This document shows, in pieces, positions 31,717-42,712 of a DNA stretch of 64,000 bases. Position numbers and translations under genes: made by a program. A model generated the notes under the pieces. The model was given only the letters and a program-made list of their open reading frames with translations. It was not told where the DNA came from and did not search any database. Numbering within the stretch: the first letter of the stretch is position 1; every line of letters begins with the position of its first letter. Origin of the DNA: Ehrlichia sp028752135 (GTDB lineage: Bacteria > Pseudomonadota > Alphaproteobacteria > Rickettsiales > Anaplasmataceae); contig CP082782.1 in NCBI GenBank assembly GCA_028752135.1, positions 1,364,001 through 1,428,000 on the forward strand, in the 5' to 3' direction.

Positions 31717-31829
31717 AATATATAACAACAATTTTCTACATATTTATTTAACTAGTCTAATTTATTGACCATCTTTATTTTTAATTAAATCCCTATAATA
31801 AAACTTTTTAACTCTATCAATAATAGCAA

Positions 31830-32175
31830 ATATTGTTTTCCTATTACAGTAACGCTTAATAATTTTCTTCAGAAGAAATTTCCATATTATTCTTACAAAC
31901 AACATTCAATCAGCCTTATTTAAGAAACATAAATAGCAAAAAATTTCTCTATTGCAATACAAAAAAACCATATACATTTCAAATTAGTTTAATTTTAAAT
32001 AACTTCAATCATTAAAGTAATTGCATTATCATTCTATTACCGACTGCAAACATTATTCTTCTTTTACTACAGTAATGTTTAATAATTTTTCTAGGGAAAA
32101 TTTCTAAGTTATTCTTGAAAATATAAACAAGCTTTATCTAAGAAAATATCAAGACACAAAATTTCCCCCAATAAA
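31830..32175. repeat. Diverged tandem duplication, non-coding
   Basis: The segment near 31841 (CTATTACAGTAACGCTTAAT) and that near 32064 (TTACTACAGTAATGTTTAAT) align for over 100 bases, including AATTTC...ATTATTCTT and TTTAAGAAA/TCTAAGAAA stretches. The period is about 223 bases. Confidence 0.5.
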
Positions 32176-32201
32176 AAATGTAGGATAATATCAGCTCAGT
32201 C

Positions 32202-33437
32202 CTATATAACTTCAGCAATTAAATAATTACTTTCCACCTTCTTTATTTCTACTTCAACAATACTTTGTAATTGTACATCCTTATTCACAAATTTCACTAA
32301 TGCAAAATTTTCTGCTCTACCAACGCCTGATTTTTCAACAACAATACTTTGTTTTGTATATAACAGAGTATTGTAAAAATTAGATAACCTCTCTTTAGCA
32401 ATTTCACATAAAAGTTTTACACGTCTTTTTTTTATCTCTTGTGATACTTGCGGCATTCTAGCAGCAGGAGTACCTTCCCTCCTTGAATATGGGAAAATAT
32501 GTAAATATGAAATATTAGCTTCTTCTATCAACTTAACTGTATCATTAAACATTTCTTCCGTTTCTGTTGGGAATCCAACAATAATATCTGCACCAAATGC
32601 TACTTCTTTTCTTTGTTCACTGATCTTATTACAAAACTCTATTACTTTTTCTCTACTATGCCTACGTTTCATTCTTTTAAGAATCAAATTACTTCCTGAT
32701 TGTAAACTCAGATGCAAATGCGGCATAAATCTAGGTTCATTTACAATAATATCAATAAGGTCATCTTCTATTTCTGCCAAATCTATAGATGATAACCTTA
32801 ACCTACACAACTGAGGTACTGCACTTAAGACCCTTTTAATCATTATTCCAAGTGTACGTTGGCCATAAATATCTAAGCCAAAGTCACTTATATCTACACC
32901 AGTAAAAACAACTTCATTATACCCATAATCAACACAATGTCTTACCTGATTAATAATATCTTCTATGCTTAAAGAACGATTCTTCCCTCTTGCTTTTGTG
33001 ATAACACAAAACGTACATTCATGATTACATCCATTTTGAATCTCAATTAATGCTCTAGATCTACCAGAAAACTTTTTTACAACATCATTTTTAACTCTTT
33101 CTGACTCATCTATATTGCCTACAATAACTTTAGCATCACTAACATAATTTTCATATTTCAGCTTATCTTGATTTCCTAATACCTTCATTACTCCTGGCAT
33201 ATTAACATATAATTCTGGATTCAACTGAGCAGCACATCCTGCTACAATAATTTTAATGTTAGCATTGTTATTATAAAGTTTGCGTATCTTAGATCTTACT
33301 TGACGCTCAGCTTCATTAGTTACAGCACAACTATGTACAACAACTACATCATTTAATTGTGCTTTCTCCAAATTACTTTTTATAATTTCACTTTCATAAA
33401 AATTTAACCTGCATCCAAAGGTAATCACTTCACTCAT
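32202..33437 (-). CDS. mtaB: tRNA (N6-L-threonylcarbamoyladenosine-C2)-methylthiotransferase
   Basis: 411 aa. It adds a methylthio group to t6A37 of ANN-decoding tRNAs. The N-terminal UPF0004 domain has three Cys (C9 in FGCRLN, C37, C68) for the auxiliary cluster. The radical SAM motif is C137-N-H-E-C141-T-F-C144, and a short TRAM-like end follows. The start FGCRLNFYESE is typical of MtaB rather than MiaB (GCQMN). Transcribed alone on the - strand. Confidence 0.88.
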   Translation of the reverse strand: MSEVITFGCRLNFYESEIIKSNLEKAQLNDVVVVHSCAVTNEAERQVRSKIRKLYNNNANIKIIVAGCAAQLNPELYVNMPGVMKVLGNQDKLKYENYVSDAKVIVGNIDESERVKNDVVKKFSGRSRALIEIQNGCNHECTFCVITKARGKNRSLSIEDIINQVRHCVDYGYNEVVFTGVDISDFGLDIYGQRTLGIMIKRVLSAVPQLCRLRLSSIDLAEIEDDLIDIIVNEPRFMPHLHLSLQSGSNLILKRMKRRHSREKVIEFCNKISEQRKEVAFGADIIVGFPTETEEMFNDTVKLIEEANISYLHIFPYSRREGTPAARMPQVSQEIKKRRVKLLCEIAKERLSNFYNTLLYTKQSIVVEKSGVGRAENFALVKFVNKDVQLQSIVEVEIKKVESNYLIAEVI

Positions 33438-34246
33438 TACAATTCTCTACCTATTATTACACAATTGATATCACAATATGATAATTATCATATTTTTTAA
33501 ATTAGCTCCCTTAAAACTATTTTTTTAACTTTATAATTAAATTTACTATTATCCAAAATTATATAAATTTTAACATTACAATATAGCTTATTCGATAAAA
33601 TATAACTGAGTAAAAATTACTGCCCATGAAGTACTATTAGAATAACTGATAACACTATAATCAATACATTTACACCTTAAAGATAGAACATTAAGTAAAT
33701 AACCAGCTTTTTTATTTACTCTCAACTCTAGATTAAAAATCTTATATCTTAAAATAACAGTATATGTTACCAACGTGAAATTATTCTCTAACAAGAACAA
33801 TATAAACAATTGCAGAAATTTTTAATTACGCTAACAAAAATACTTTATCACATAAACTTGTAAGTTTAACATTTTTATAAGTTTTACGCAATATTACATT
33901 AGCTTCATGTAATAGAACCACAGAAGATTAAAATGTATAGTATTCCTTATTACATAAGCACTTAATAACTATAAACATTTAATTCTATTTTGAATTAAAC
34001 TAAGTCATAAAACCCTATTATAGTCATATAAAATCTCATTTTTAAGAATACAATTTAATAGTTCTAATACAAATAACTTCTCCTATTTTATAATTACCTA
34101 GACAAAACTCATTTCTTACTACTACACAACCCCCACTTAGAATTTTCTATTTATTTTTCAACAACAACATTTATTTTATAGATGGTAAAGTATAACCTTT
34201 TTTATTTTATCCCCATCTAGATTATATAAACATTTACTAGATTTTA
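33438..34246. other. Gene-free stretch
   Basis: About 0.8 kb of AT-rich DNA between mtaB and xseB. A 73-codon - strand frame at 33588-33809 has no recognisable features and is probably spurious. Confidence 0.3.
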
Positions 34247-34435
34247 TCATTCCCTTACTTCAATTTTAAGTTCTATATCTTCAATAACTTTATTACAGTA
34301 CTCATAGAGCTCTTTACCACGACTATACAACTCCACACTTCTACTTAGACTTATCTGACTAGATTCTAATTCTTTCACTATGAGTTCCAGTTCCTCTACA
34401 GCATTCTCAAAAGTATAATTATCACCAATAGACAT
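34247..34435 (-). CDS. xseB: Exodeoxyribonuclease VII, small subunit
   Basis: 62 aa. It partners XseA in degrading single-stranded DNA. FENAVEELELIVKELESSQISLSRSVELYSRG is the full family helix pattern (the E-x-x-x-E-L-E-x-I-V-x-x-L-E core and the later G-x-x-L). The end is a coiled-coil with IELKIEVRE. It is divergent from the complex I subunit gene, 66 bases away, so both probably share an intergenic promoter zone. Confidence 0.88.
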   Translation of the reverse strand: MSIGDNYTFENAVEELELIVKELESSQISLSRSVELYSRGKELYEYCNKVIEDIELKIEVRE

Positions 34436-34501
34436 AAACTATTATTTACTATATACATTTAACATAGTAATTGCTTTTTTATATAAGAACAAGTATCAAA
34501 T

Positions 34502-34795
34502 ATGCGTGCAAGAATATATAAGGCTACAAAAAGTGCTATGCAGTCTGGTCAAAACAATACAAATGTATGGCAACTTGAGTTTGAACCTTCAGGGAGTCAA
34601 TATATTGAACCACTCATGAAGTGGACTGGGTCTCGTGATACAGTACAACAAATTAGATTGTTTTTCAACACTAAAGAACAAGCAATAGAATATGCAAAAA
34701 CACATAATATAGCATATACCGTCTTTAAGGAAAACTTACGTATAATCACACCTAAATCTTATTCTAGTAACTTTACAAGGCCTCGAGACTTATAG
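34502..34795 (+). CDS. NDUFS4-like complex I accessory subunit
   Basis: 97 aa. The sequence ARIYKATKSAMQSGQ, WQLEFEP, the MKWTGSRDT motif and the FNTKEQAIEYAK helix match the ETC complex I conserved-region family (bovine 18-kDa / NDUFS4). In alphaproteobacteria this small protein binds the peripheral arm of NADH:quinone oxidoreductase. The C-terminal KSYSSNFTRPRD fits the family K-x-Y-x-x-N-F end. Transcribed alone; a 16-base palindrome follows at 34819-34834. Confidence 0.85.
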   Translation: MRARIYKATKSAMQSGQNNTNVWQLEFEPSGSQYIEPLMKWTGSRDTVQQIRLFFNTKEQAIEYAKTHNIAYTVFKENLRIITPKSYSSNFTRPRDL

Positions 34796-35201
34796 TGATA
34801 CTATTGTATTTTAAAAATAATTGTATATACAATTGTATAAGGTTGTATAACATAATTACAAAATGCATCCTATTTTATACAAACTATAAATAGAGAATAT
34901 TACACTTAATCTTATTAGTATTTTAAAAACATTTCTGATCAAGAGAGCCAATTCAACAAATTACATGCTATATAAAAAAATTATCATACATACTTTTCCT
35001 TAGGGTACATGCCACAAATTGATAACAACAAAAAACAATTTTGAAAAATCATAAATAATACTAATTACTCAACAAAAATAACTTAATTTTTATATATAGT
35101 TAAAATTTTACTCATAAATACATTTTTCATGATTCTATAGTTGTAAAGCAATTCATACTTATGCTACAGTATTCCATACATTTAACAGCACATAAAAAAT
35201 T
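34796..35201. other. Intergenic region
   Basis: Holds a perfect palindrome AATTGTATATACAATT at 34819-34834, 24 bases past the complex I subunit stop. It has no T run and a low GC content. Nothing else is seen. Confidence 0.35.
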
Positions 35202-36119
35202 ATGTTTTTCATTTTGCTACTAAAGGTCATGCCTTTATACATAACAGTATTACTAGGATTTATTGCAGGTAAATTTCTAAAAATAGATAATCCTAGTATA
35301 GCAAGGTTATTATTCTACATTATGGGACCAATTGTGATATTTTTTGGAATATCACAAACAAAAATAAACTCAGAAGTTTTATCTCTACCTTTTTTGACTT
35401 GGTTTGTGTGTTGTATAATGTCAGCTGTAGTATATTATACATCTGCTTTAATGTTTAGAGATAATACAAGAAACATATTAGCATTCAGTTCAGGAAGCTC
35501 AAGCATGGGTTTTTTTGGGCTACCAGTAGCTCTAGCAATGTTTGACGATAATACAGTATCTATATACCTTTTTTGCTATGTAGGCATGCTGATGTTTGAA
35601 AACAGTTTTGGTTTTTATATTGCAACTCAGGGAATATACACTCCAAAAAAATGTATAATCAAATTAATTACACTACCTGCAGCTCATGCTGCAATAATAG
35701 CATTAATTTTTAACTGCTTACAAATACCTATACCTACATTTTTATCTGATATTGCAATAAACATTAGAGGTACTTATGTTACACTAGGAATGATGTTATT
35801 AGGTATAGCAGTTGCAAATATTAAAATTTTCAATATCGACTGGAAATTTATCTCACTTACTTTAATCATAAAATACGTATTGTGGCCGGTCTTAATTATT
35901 GGCTTCATTGTCCTAGATAAATTAACCATACAACTATATAATAATGATATATATAGAGCACTAATATTATTAGCTATAATACCAATGTCAGGTACAGGTA
36001 TAATATTAGCCACAATTTTAAATAACAATCCAGATAAAACAGCAATAATGTTATTAGTTAATACAATTATAGGATTATTTTATGTTCCAATGATGATCTC
36101 AATATTACTGTACGAATAA
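35202..36119 (+). CDS. AEC-family (auxin efflux carrier-like) permease
   Basis: 305 aa with about ten hydrophobic segments covering nearly the whole chain. Features of the family are the N-terminal LLKVMPLYITVLLGFIAGKFLK, SGSSSMGFFGLPVALAMF near residue 95 and the late IIPMSGTGIILATILNNNP, where paired half-repeats meet. An inner-membrane carrier; bacterial relatives move dicarboxylates or other small acids, but the substrate is not known. Start at 35202; no strong ribosome binding site. Confidence 0.8.
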   Translation: MFFILLLKVMPLYITVLLGFIAGKFLKIDNPSIARLLFYIMGPIVIFFGISQTKINSEVLSLPFLTWFVCCIMSAVVYYTSALMFRDNTRNILAFSSGSSSMGFFGLPVALAMFDDNTVSIYLFCYVGMLMFENSFGFYIATQGIYTPKKCIIKLITLPAAHAAIIALIFNCLQIPIPTFLSDIAINIRGTYVTLGMMLLGIAVANIKIFNIDWKFISLTLIIKYVLWPVLIIGFIVLDKLTIQLYNNDIYRALILLAIIPMSGTGIILATILNNNPDKTAIMLLVNTIIGLFYVPMMISILLYE

Positions 36120-36779
36120 CTAAGATTCAGATCAATTCTATATTCTATTTGAATGATAGTACTGTAAGGTAATATTGCAAACTAAATCCTAACGTTTCAA
36201 TATATACTTTGACTCGAGTTCAAATTACAACATACCATTACTTGGTACTCCACTGATATAGATTTTATTTAAAGGGTATAATGTAGTAACTAAAAAAACA
36301 GATCAAAGAATTTTAAAATACACTTATCTTACATAATTATTCCAAGAATTTCTCGTCAACAAAAATTTATAAGCATTTCATTACTATAATACTAAAAAAA
36401 AAAATACCACTATCTAATAGTTACAGTAAACAAATAATCTCTTGTCAGTATCTATAAGTCATTAAAACCAGAATGAAAAACAACAATTAGACAATAGAAA
36501 AATTTTTAAAACTCTTACTAGATATTCTTATATATTATCACTCTAAAACTCACCAAAATTTGTTATTCATAACTTATAGCAAATAACATATAAACTGACA
36601 ATCAACTACATGATCCTGTAAGATATTAAGTAATAGAAAGGCAGACCTAGATTTAATTATACTTATTTACTACAATAGTATTTACTTCAGAAATTCTATA
36701 AATCCATCTATAAACATCTAAAAGTACTTTATTTTTACCATGACCCATAGTCAGACATTTGATAATAGAAAAGATAGAC
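36120..36779. other. Convergent gene-free stretch
   Basis: About 0.66 kb between the AEC permease (+) and rsmD (-). No gene or strong hairpin is seen. Confidence 0.3.
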
Positions 36780-37337
36780 TTAATTATATTTATTTGCTTG
36801 TAATATTATAACTTTAGAAATTCCATAAATCCGTTCAACCAGAATCTTATACCCTAAAGGACATATAAATGATATTCTCTTATTCACTCTAACCATAATT
36901 ACACTTCCATTCTTAGTCCAATTTAATTCAACTAAAGCACCAAGAGTAACATCAACTAATGAAGGATTATCATACGGAGGATCAACAAAAATTATATCGT
37001 ACTGGTCAGTTGCAATAAATAATTTTTCTATATCACAACATATAATAGTAACATTATCTACTACCCCTAAATATTCAGCTGTTTTCCTTACTAGTTGCAA
37101 ATTATAGTGATTAATATCTATTAATAAAGCACTTTCTGCCCCTCTAGATAGTGCTTCAAAAGATAGTGATCCACTCCCACAGAATAAATCAAGAACTTTA
37201 CATCCTTGAATACTCATGCGAGATGATATTATATTAAAAACAGATTCCCTAATTATCGACATAGCAGGACGTGCACTTAGCAACCTATCAGAAAATATTT
37301 TTCTTCCTCGATACTTCCCTGACGTTATACGCAACAT
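36780..37337 (-). CDS. rsmD: 16S rRNA (guanine(966)-N(2))-methyltransferase
   Basis: 185 aa, the usual length. It methylates G966 of 16S rRNA in the assembled small subunit, using SAM. The N-terminal RITSGKYRGR, the SAM motif DLFCGSGSLSFEALSRGA near residue 50 and the catalytic IIFVDPPYDNP near 116 are all present. It starts 5 bases after the surA stop, so the two are probably one transcript. Confidence 0.93.
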   Translation of the reverse strand: MLRITSGKYRGRKIFSDRLLSARPAMSIIRESVFNIISSRMSIQGCKVLDLFCGSGSLSFEALSRGAESALLIDINHYNLQLVRKTAEYLGVVDNVTIICCDIEKLFIATDQYDIIFVDPPYDNPSLVDVTLGALVELNWTKNGSVIMVRVNKRISFICPLGYKILVERIYGISKVIILQANKYN

Positions 37338-37342
37338 AACAG

Positions 37343-38547
37343 TTAATTATATTTCTCTATCAAAAAACTCTTTCTCAAGTTAGATAACAAATATTCACTC
37401 TGCATACCCAACTTTTCCATATACAGTCGCTGTTTTATAAAATTAACATCATCTATAATATCGTTAGCCTTACCTTTTTTAACATCACATAACATAATAA
37501 CATCAACTATATTATTATCTGTAACCTCTACTATCTTTCCAACATCAGCAGATTGTAAAACATTTTGCATTTTTACAGACAAATCTTTTACTTTTGCTAC
37601 AAAAATTAACGGATCAGGTAATTTGAGCTCTTTTGCAATATCACCAAAATCCTTACATGTAGCTCTAGTTTTTACTAAATTAATTTGATCTGAGTATTTT
37701 TTAGCTTGATCAGCGTTTAAATGTATCTGCCTTAAATCAACATCACTGGCTGAAAATTCTCTACTTATGTCAGACCTATGAAGTAACTTAATGATCAAAT
37801 CTCCATATTCATTCTTAATTGGACCTATAATATCTCCAACTTTAGCACCAAGTAACTTGCTTGCTAAACTTACATTAATATTCTTAACATTAATATTAGC
37901 TTCTTCAAACAACAAGCCTTCCTTACCCTTCTTAATGTCCTCAATATTCATTCCATTCTGCAAATCACTAATAATAGTATTTATTACAGTTTCATTTCCC
38001 ATACCAACTGGTAGAATAACCTCCTGAATATGCAAAAATGTATCTATTCCATTAACAGACATTGTACTATCATTACTATCTTGCACTTCTTTATCACTGA
38101 TAATAATATAAGGTATTACCTTAAGCATTAATATTTTATTCCAAAGCAACTTAGACTTTAGATGTTCGATACATAATGTATAATCTAATCCTTGTTTTTC
38201 AACATAACTTTTAAAATCAACATTACCTAAATTTTTCATAATCAAGAACTGTTTTACAGATTCTACAAGATCTTGTTCATCAACTGTCAATTTAAGCTTT
38301 TTGCTTCTTGTCTCCAGATAGATTCATCAATTAAAGAATTTAATGCCACTTCTTCTGCTATAGTCCCGTCAACCTTATAGAAAAATTTATTTATATCAAT
38401 ACGCTTTTCAACATCCAAGCTAGATATCAATTCATCATTAACCATAGCCAATATCTTTACATCAGCAAAAACATCACAACAATATAAAATAACAAATAAG
38501 ACAAACAACCTTATTGTATGATTAAACATATGGATTATCACTAACAA
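37343..38547 (-). pseudogene. surA: SurA-like periplasmic peptidyl-prolyl isomerase, frameshifted
   Basis: Two overlapping frames encode one protein of about 401 aa. The first (38287-38547) has a hydrophobic signal region and VKILAMVNDELISSLDVEKRI, the SurA N-terminal start. The second (37343-38290) continues with LTVDEQDLVE and includes GDIIGPIKNEYGDLIIKLLHR, a rotamase-like stretch. Adding one base to the five-base T run at 38298-38302 restores WRQEAKKLKLTVDE. SurA is an outer-membrane protein chaperone, usually important in these bacteria, so a base-call error is far likelier than loss. It is followed by rsmD. Confidence 0.8.
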
Positions 38548-38928
38548 ATTCTTTTCATTAACTTTATATAAAAATACAATAATGTCAAAGACTCTTTAAT
38601 ATCAGAATACTCACTTATCAACCAAATCACTACAACTCAAGTTTAAAAATGACCAATTATTGTAAATTTAACAAAAAAGCTCTCAAACAACATTAAAACT
38701 ATACAAATTTATATTAGTACACAATTTTACCAAGACATTATTTACCAAAATTATTTTATCTATACTTCAATAATATACCCATATAAAACACATGAAAATT
38801 CAATAAATACACTTAATCAAAATAATACATGCTAATGACAATTTAAGGAGAACTTATGGAGCTAATAACTCTAGTAGATATTACCTGAATTATTAGGGTA
38901 TATAAAGAACCTTCTACAAAAAATAACG
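38548..38928. other. Intergenic region
   Basis: Between surA (-) and tRNA-His (-). AAGGAG at 38845-38850 precedes an ATG at 38856 that opens only a 10-codon frame (to 38888). No real gene is seen. Confidence 0.3.
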
Positions 38929-39002
38929 GGCGAATGACCAGGATTGAACTGGCGACCCTCAGTGCCACAAACTGATGCTCTACCAACTGAGCTACATCCG
39001 CC
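38929..39002 (-). tRNA. tRNA-His (GTG)
   Basis: The transcript folds as a cloverleaf with anticodon GTG in loop TTGTGGC, flanked by stem TCAGT/ACTGA. The acceptor stem has an eighth pair, the extra G(-1) opposite C73, the identity mark of tRNA-His. GTAGCTCAGTTGGTAGAGC is the D arm and GCCAG-TTCAATC-CTGGT the T arm. CCA is not encoded. It lies 1.1 kb from gltX. Confidence 0.95.
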
Positions 39003-40111
39003 ATTTAACAAATACTTTGGTATCTTTACCACAATAAACAATCAAATACAACATCGAAATTTTATGTAACTTATATAATGATAAGATCAAATCTTTATAA
39101 TCTAAATGACACACTCATCATTAATCAATAAACATACAATCTTAAAGCATTATAAATGCATATCCTACAATAATACATTTTTCTACTTAAAGCTATATGA
39201 ATAAACTATACTTGAAAGAAATAACTCATATAGTAATATGACATATGTATTTTTAATTTAGTTATCAACATTATAGATAATTATCTAAACTGCTATCTAC
39301 CAAAAATCTCATCTACATACTATTTTTATAAATACAAACTAGTTATAGCTTAAGGCATAACATAGGTAATCAAGTACTATTTATTATTGCAAAAATACAT
39401 TTAAATTTATATCACAACATTCTCTAATTAATATATCCGATACTGATAATCAGAAATTATTTTAACAAACATTATTTACACACAGTAAAGTTCTTTTCAA
39501 TTTTATATCCTTCATAAATACTCAAGTAAAAAACTATTACTAAATATATAAAAAATATTTTTCATTAATCATTGATTGGAATTATTTAAATAACATTACA
39601 GACCGTACTGCAAATTCTCTTATAAAGCACCCAAGTAAAAAAATCATTACTATATACTTAAAACATTCACTATCAACCTAAATTAGAAAGATTTCAACAA
39701 CAATATGGATTTTCAATGACTTGATATTTGTTTTTAACTTTAAAAACAGTGATACCACTTTTTTATTTTAGGATTCAAGTATTTATAGAATTGCATTCAT
39801 CAAATTTTTGATTTATATATCTATTTCATGCTATCAAGAAAATTTAACTAATTATTATACTACTCTTAGTTTACACAAAACAAGTTATCCATCATTAATA
39901 AATCCCATCAGGTTATATTAAATAAAGCATTTCCTTCAAAAATCTTTTCACTTAACATACGGCACTTCTTCAGCTAACAGCAGTTTATAAAATTATATTA
40001 TATTCTAGTAACTATATTACAACATATGTACTTATTAGTTATACCTCTCTAAAATTTAAATAATTAGGAAAATAAATTCTCAACTAACGTTGTATAAATA
40101 AAATTTTCATA
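39003..40111. other. Gene-free stretch
   Basis: About 1.1 kb, the longest gap here along with the P2-P3 interval. A weak direct repeat is visible: CTCAAGTAAAAAACTATTAC near 39520 and CCCAAGTAAAAAAATCATTA near 39631. No gene is seen. Confidence 0.35.
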
Positions 40112-41443
40112 CTATTGTGTAGTAGGATAACTGAGCCTACGTACAATTTCTGTCCTACCAATTAATGGTAACAACTTAGCAAGTTCTGGACCTGTAGGTA
40201 ATCCAGTCAAGGCTAATCGCAAAGGAGAAAATAAATCTCTAGATTTACGGTCAGTATTTTTTTTTATATTAGATATCCATATATTCCAAGTATCACTACT
40301 AACTTCTTCTTGAGGTAGTAAATTTAATGCTAACGTTATAAAATCTTTATCATCTTTGCTAATAACAGGCACAACATCTTTACTACAAATTTTAATCCAT
40401 TCTTCAACATCAGAAAATTTTTCTATATTTCCACATACAAAATCCCAAAAACTTGGAGAATTAATATTTAATTGTTGTAATCTATCTTTAACATCTTGAA
40501 AAGACATACTATGCAAAATTCTAGGATTTAGTTTTAATATATCATCTATATTAAATTTAGTAGGAGCTTTACTAAAAGATTCAATATCAAATGAATCAAC
40601 TAATTCTGACATTTTTATATGTACACCTACTGGATCAGAAGTTCCTATTTTTGAAAAATAACTATTAATAGCCATAGGTTCTAATCCAAAAGCTTGCATA
40701 TCTTTTACACTAGAACCACCAATTCTTTTTGATATTTTATTATCATCAGAATATAAAAGAGACAAATGTGAAAACATAGGTATATTTGCTTTTAAAGCTT
40801 TTAACATTTGTATTTGAATTGCAGTATTACTTATATGATCTTCTCCACGAATAATATGAGTTACATTAAAATCCATATCATCTATAACAGATGGTAACAT
40901 GTAAGTATATGTGCCATCAGCTCTTCTAATTATAGGGTCACTAATATTCTCTGAATTAAATGATACTTCTCCACGTATTTCATCATTCCAACTTATCAAT
41001 TGATTTTGATCAATTTTAAATCTAAAGTACACATCCCTTCCAGAATATTTATCCCTTTCTTCTTTAGTAAGTTTCAATGCACTTCTATCATAAATAGGAG
41101 GTAACCCTGCTTTTAATTTTATTTTCCTTTTGAACTCCAATTCTTCCTTAGTTTCATAACAAGGATATATTAACTCTTCTGTTAACAAATGATTAAATAC
41201 TTCTTCATAACGATCAAATCTAGAAGACTGCTTAAAACTAGCATCCCAATCTATATGCAGCCAATTTAAATCACTTTCTATTTCTTTTATATACTCATCC
41301 TTTGACCTTTGAACATCAGTATCATCAAATCTGAGTAAAAATTTACCATTTTGTTTACGCGCGTATAACCAACAAATTAAAGCAGTCCTAATATTTCCAA
41401 CATGAATATATCCTGTCGGACTTGGAGCAAAACGTGTAATCAT
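40112..41443 (-). CDS. gltX: Glutamyl-tRNA synthetase
   Basis: 443 aa. It charges tRNA-Glu and, in bacteria without GlnRS, also tRNA-Gln before amidation. The HIGH-type motif is HVGN at 14-17 and the KMSKS-type motif is KISKR at 236-240; the FDDTD block near residue 40 is the class Ic signature. Its length (443) is shorter than E. coli GltX (471). Ehrlichia are known to carry two gltX copies; which one this is cannot be told here. Transcribed alone. Confidence 0.93.
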   Translation of the reverse strand: MITRFAPSPTGYIHVGNIRTALICWLYARKQNGKFLLRFDDTDVQRSKDEYIKEIESDLNWLHIDWDASFKQSSRFDRYEEVFNHLLTEELIYPCYETKEELEFKRKIKLKAGLPPIYDRSALKLTKEERDKYSGRDVYFRFKIDQNQLISWNDEIRGEVSFNSENISDPIIRRADGTYTYMLPSVIDDMDFNVTHIIRGEDHISNTAIQIQMLKALKANIPMFSHLSLLYSDDNKISKRIGGSSVKDMQAFGLEPMAINSYFSKIGTSDPVGVHIKMSELVDSFDIESFSKAPTKFNIDDILKLNPRILHSMSFQDVKDRLQQLNINSPSFWDFVCGNIEKFSDVEEWIKICSKDVVPVISKDDKDFITLALNLLPQEEVSSDTWNIWISNIKKNTDRKSRDLFSPLRLALTGLPTGPELAKLLPLIGRTEIVRRLSYPTTQ

Positions 41444-41828
41444 AACTCAGATCTCCCTTAGATTTCTCATCACATTAAAAGCAATTTCTTATAAACATCA
41501 CTAATTTCACTAAGCAACTGATATTAGTTCAGATAATGTTATACATTAATCAATTATCCAATATTGATAAAAAGACAACAGATAAATTCATCTAAATCAG
41601 AAGACAATTTCAATCTGTATTTTAGGATATTATATATCTTTATACATCTTCCATTGGATATATAGAATATCTTGAATTTAAAAAAACACTTATCAAGCTA
41701 ATGTTTTTTAAGTTTACTAACTCTTATTTTAATCATATCATTGCACATATAATAGTAAATCATATTTCTAGTATGCGTCCTTTCATTATATATAAACATC
41801 CAAAAAAATTAACAGTTTAGACAATATA
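41444..41828. other. Divergent intergenic region
   Basis: AT-rich gap between gltX (-) and the membrane protein at 41829 (+). No clear promoter or gene is seen. Confidence 0.3.
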
Positions 41829-42137
41829 GTGTTTGTTCAAGATAAGTTCTCTATAATGGCGTTTATATTCACATTTCTTTTCACCCTTTACAATAAACTA
41901 TGGACTTTATCCTTTATTTCAATTGCTTTCTTCTGTGCAACATATGCAATGCATTTCAAATTAGGTTTCATTGATTTATCAATTTATTTACTAGTAAATT
42001 TACTATACGCGTTCTACATGGCTCTATCCTATGCTGATTGGTATCAAACAAAATTAAAGAAAGCAGGATATAAAATGCATGATGTAATATTTGCCAAAAA
42101 CTTAATCTGTGCAAAATTAAAGTTTAAGAAACAATAA
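41829..42137 (+). CDS. Small membrane protein, possibly DUF2628-like
   Basis: 102 aa. Two hydrophobic segments (about 9-20 joined to 25-38, and 48-66) are followed by YADWYQTKLKKAGYKMHDVIFAKN, which resembles the end of DUF2628 membrane proteins, where a short helix precedes an A/N-x-x-Y-x-x-x-L-x-x-x-G-Y motif. The match is by eye and weak. Role unknown. The start is GTG-type at 41829; ATG at 41856 (MAFIFTF) is an alternative that would drop the first nine residues. Confidence 0.55.
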   Translation: MFVQDKFSIMAFIFTFLFTLYNKLWTLSFISIAFFCATYAMHFKLGFIDLSIYLLVNLLYAFYMALSYADWYQTKLKKAGYKMHDVIFAKNLICAKLKFKKQ

Positions 42138-42712
42138 TCTCATACTTCATATGCTACAATTTCCTATCTAAAAAACATATTAAATAACAGTAGGTATCAT
42201 ATTAGAATCCCGAAGCTACATAAACTTAAAACATATCTAAGATATATAGTACATTAAAATATTACATTAACCATTAGATTTACCCTATACCAAATACGAA
42301 TTTCCTATAAAATAAATCAAATATAGTATACTAATCAACTTTACCTAGAAATAATGTCTTCTAACAGATAATCTTTCCAGAATTTCACAAAAACCATTCA
42401 TATCAAAATAATCCATATAGAACCTTCCATATATCATCGATTATACGCTAATAAACATAACCTCATATCTCAATTATAAAAGCTTTCTTACACATACAAA
42501 ACAGCATAGAACTAAAAACAGAAGTTCATTTAACCATCCTTTATTAACATAAAACATTACATAACAAAGTATGTAAATAATAGTATACTAAAAATCAATT
42601 TTTCACACATTATCTACTCATATCAATGATATAACTTCAAATTTAAAGCATAGCAGTGTATTTATACAGAAAAAATATGACAGCAAAAAAACTACTATTA
42701 ATACATATACTA
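42138..42712. other. Convergent gene-free stretch
   Basis: About 0.57 kb between the small membrane protein and thiG. No gene or strong terminator is seen. Confidence 0.3.

Larger units (their letters stand above)
31370..32201. other. Gene-free stretch with a diverged direct repeat
   Basis: About 0.83 kb. It holds a perfect 20-base palindrome at 31687-31706 followed by TTTTTT, and a non-coding segment of roughly 120 bases repeated with a period of about 223 bases (31830-31950 and 32050-32175). No gene is seen. Confidence 0.45.

Noticed and set aside
31370..32201. Replication origin signals in a long AT-rich gap
   Set aside because: No cluster of DnaA boxes was noticed, and the low GC is typical of all gaps here.
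33588..33809. 73-codon - strand frame
   Set aside because: AT-rich composition, no motif, no ribosome binding site, so not supported.
38856..38888. 10-codon frame after a good AAGGAG
   Set aside because: Too short, with no downstream gene on that strand to regulate, so probably chance.
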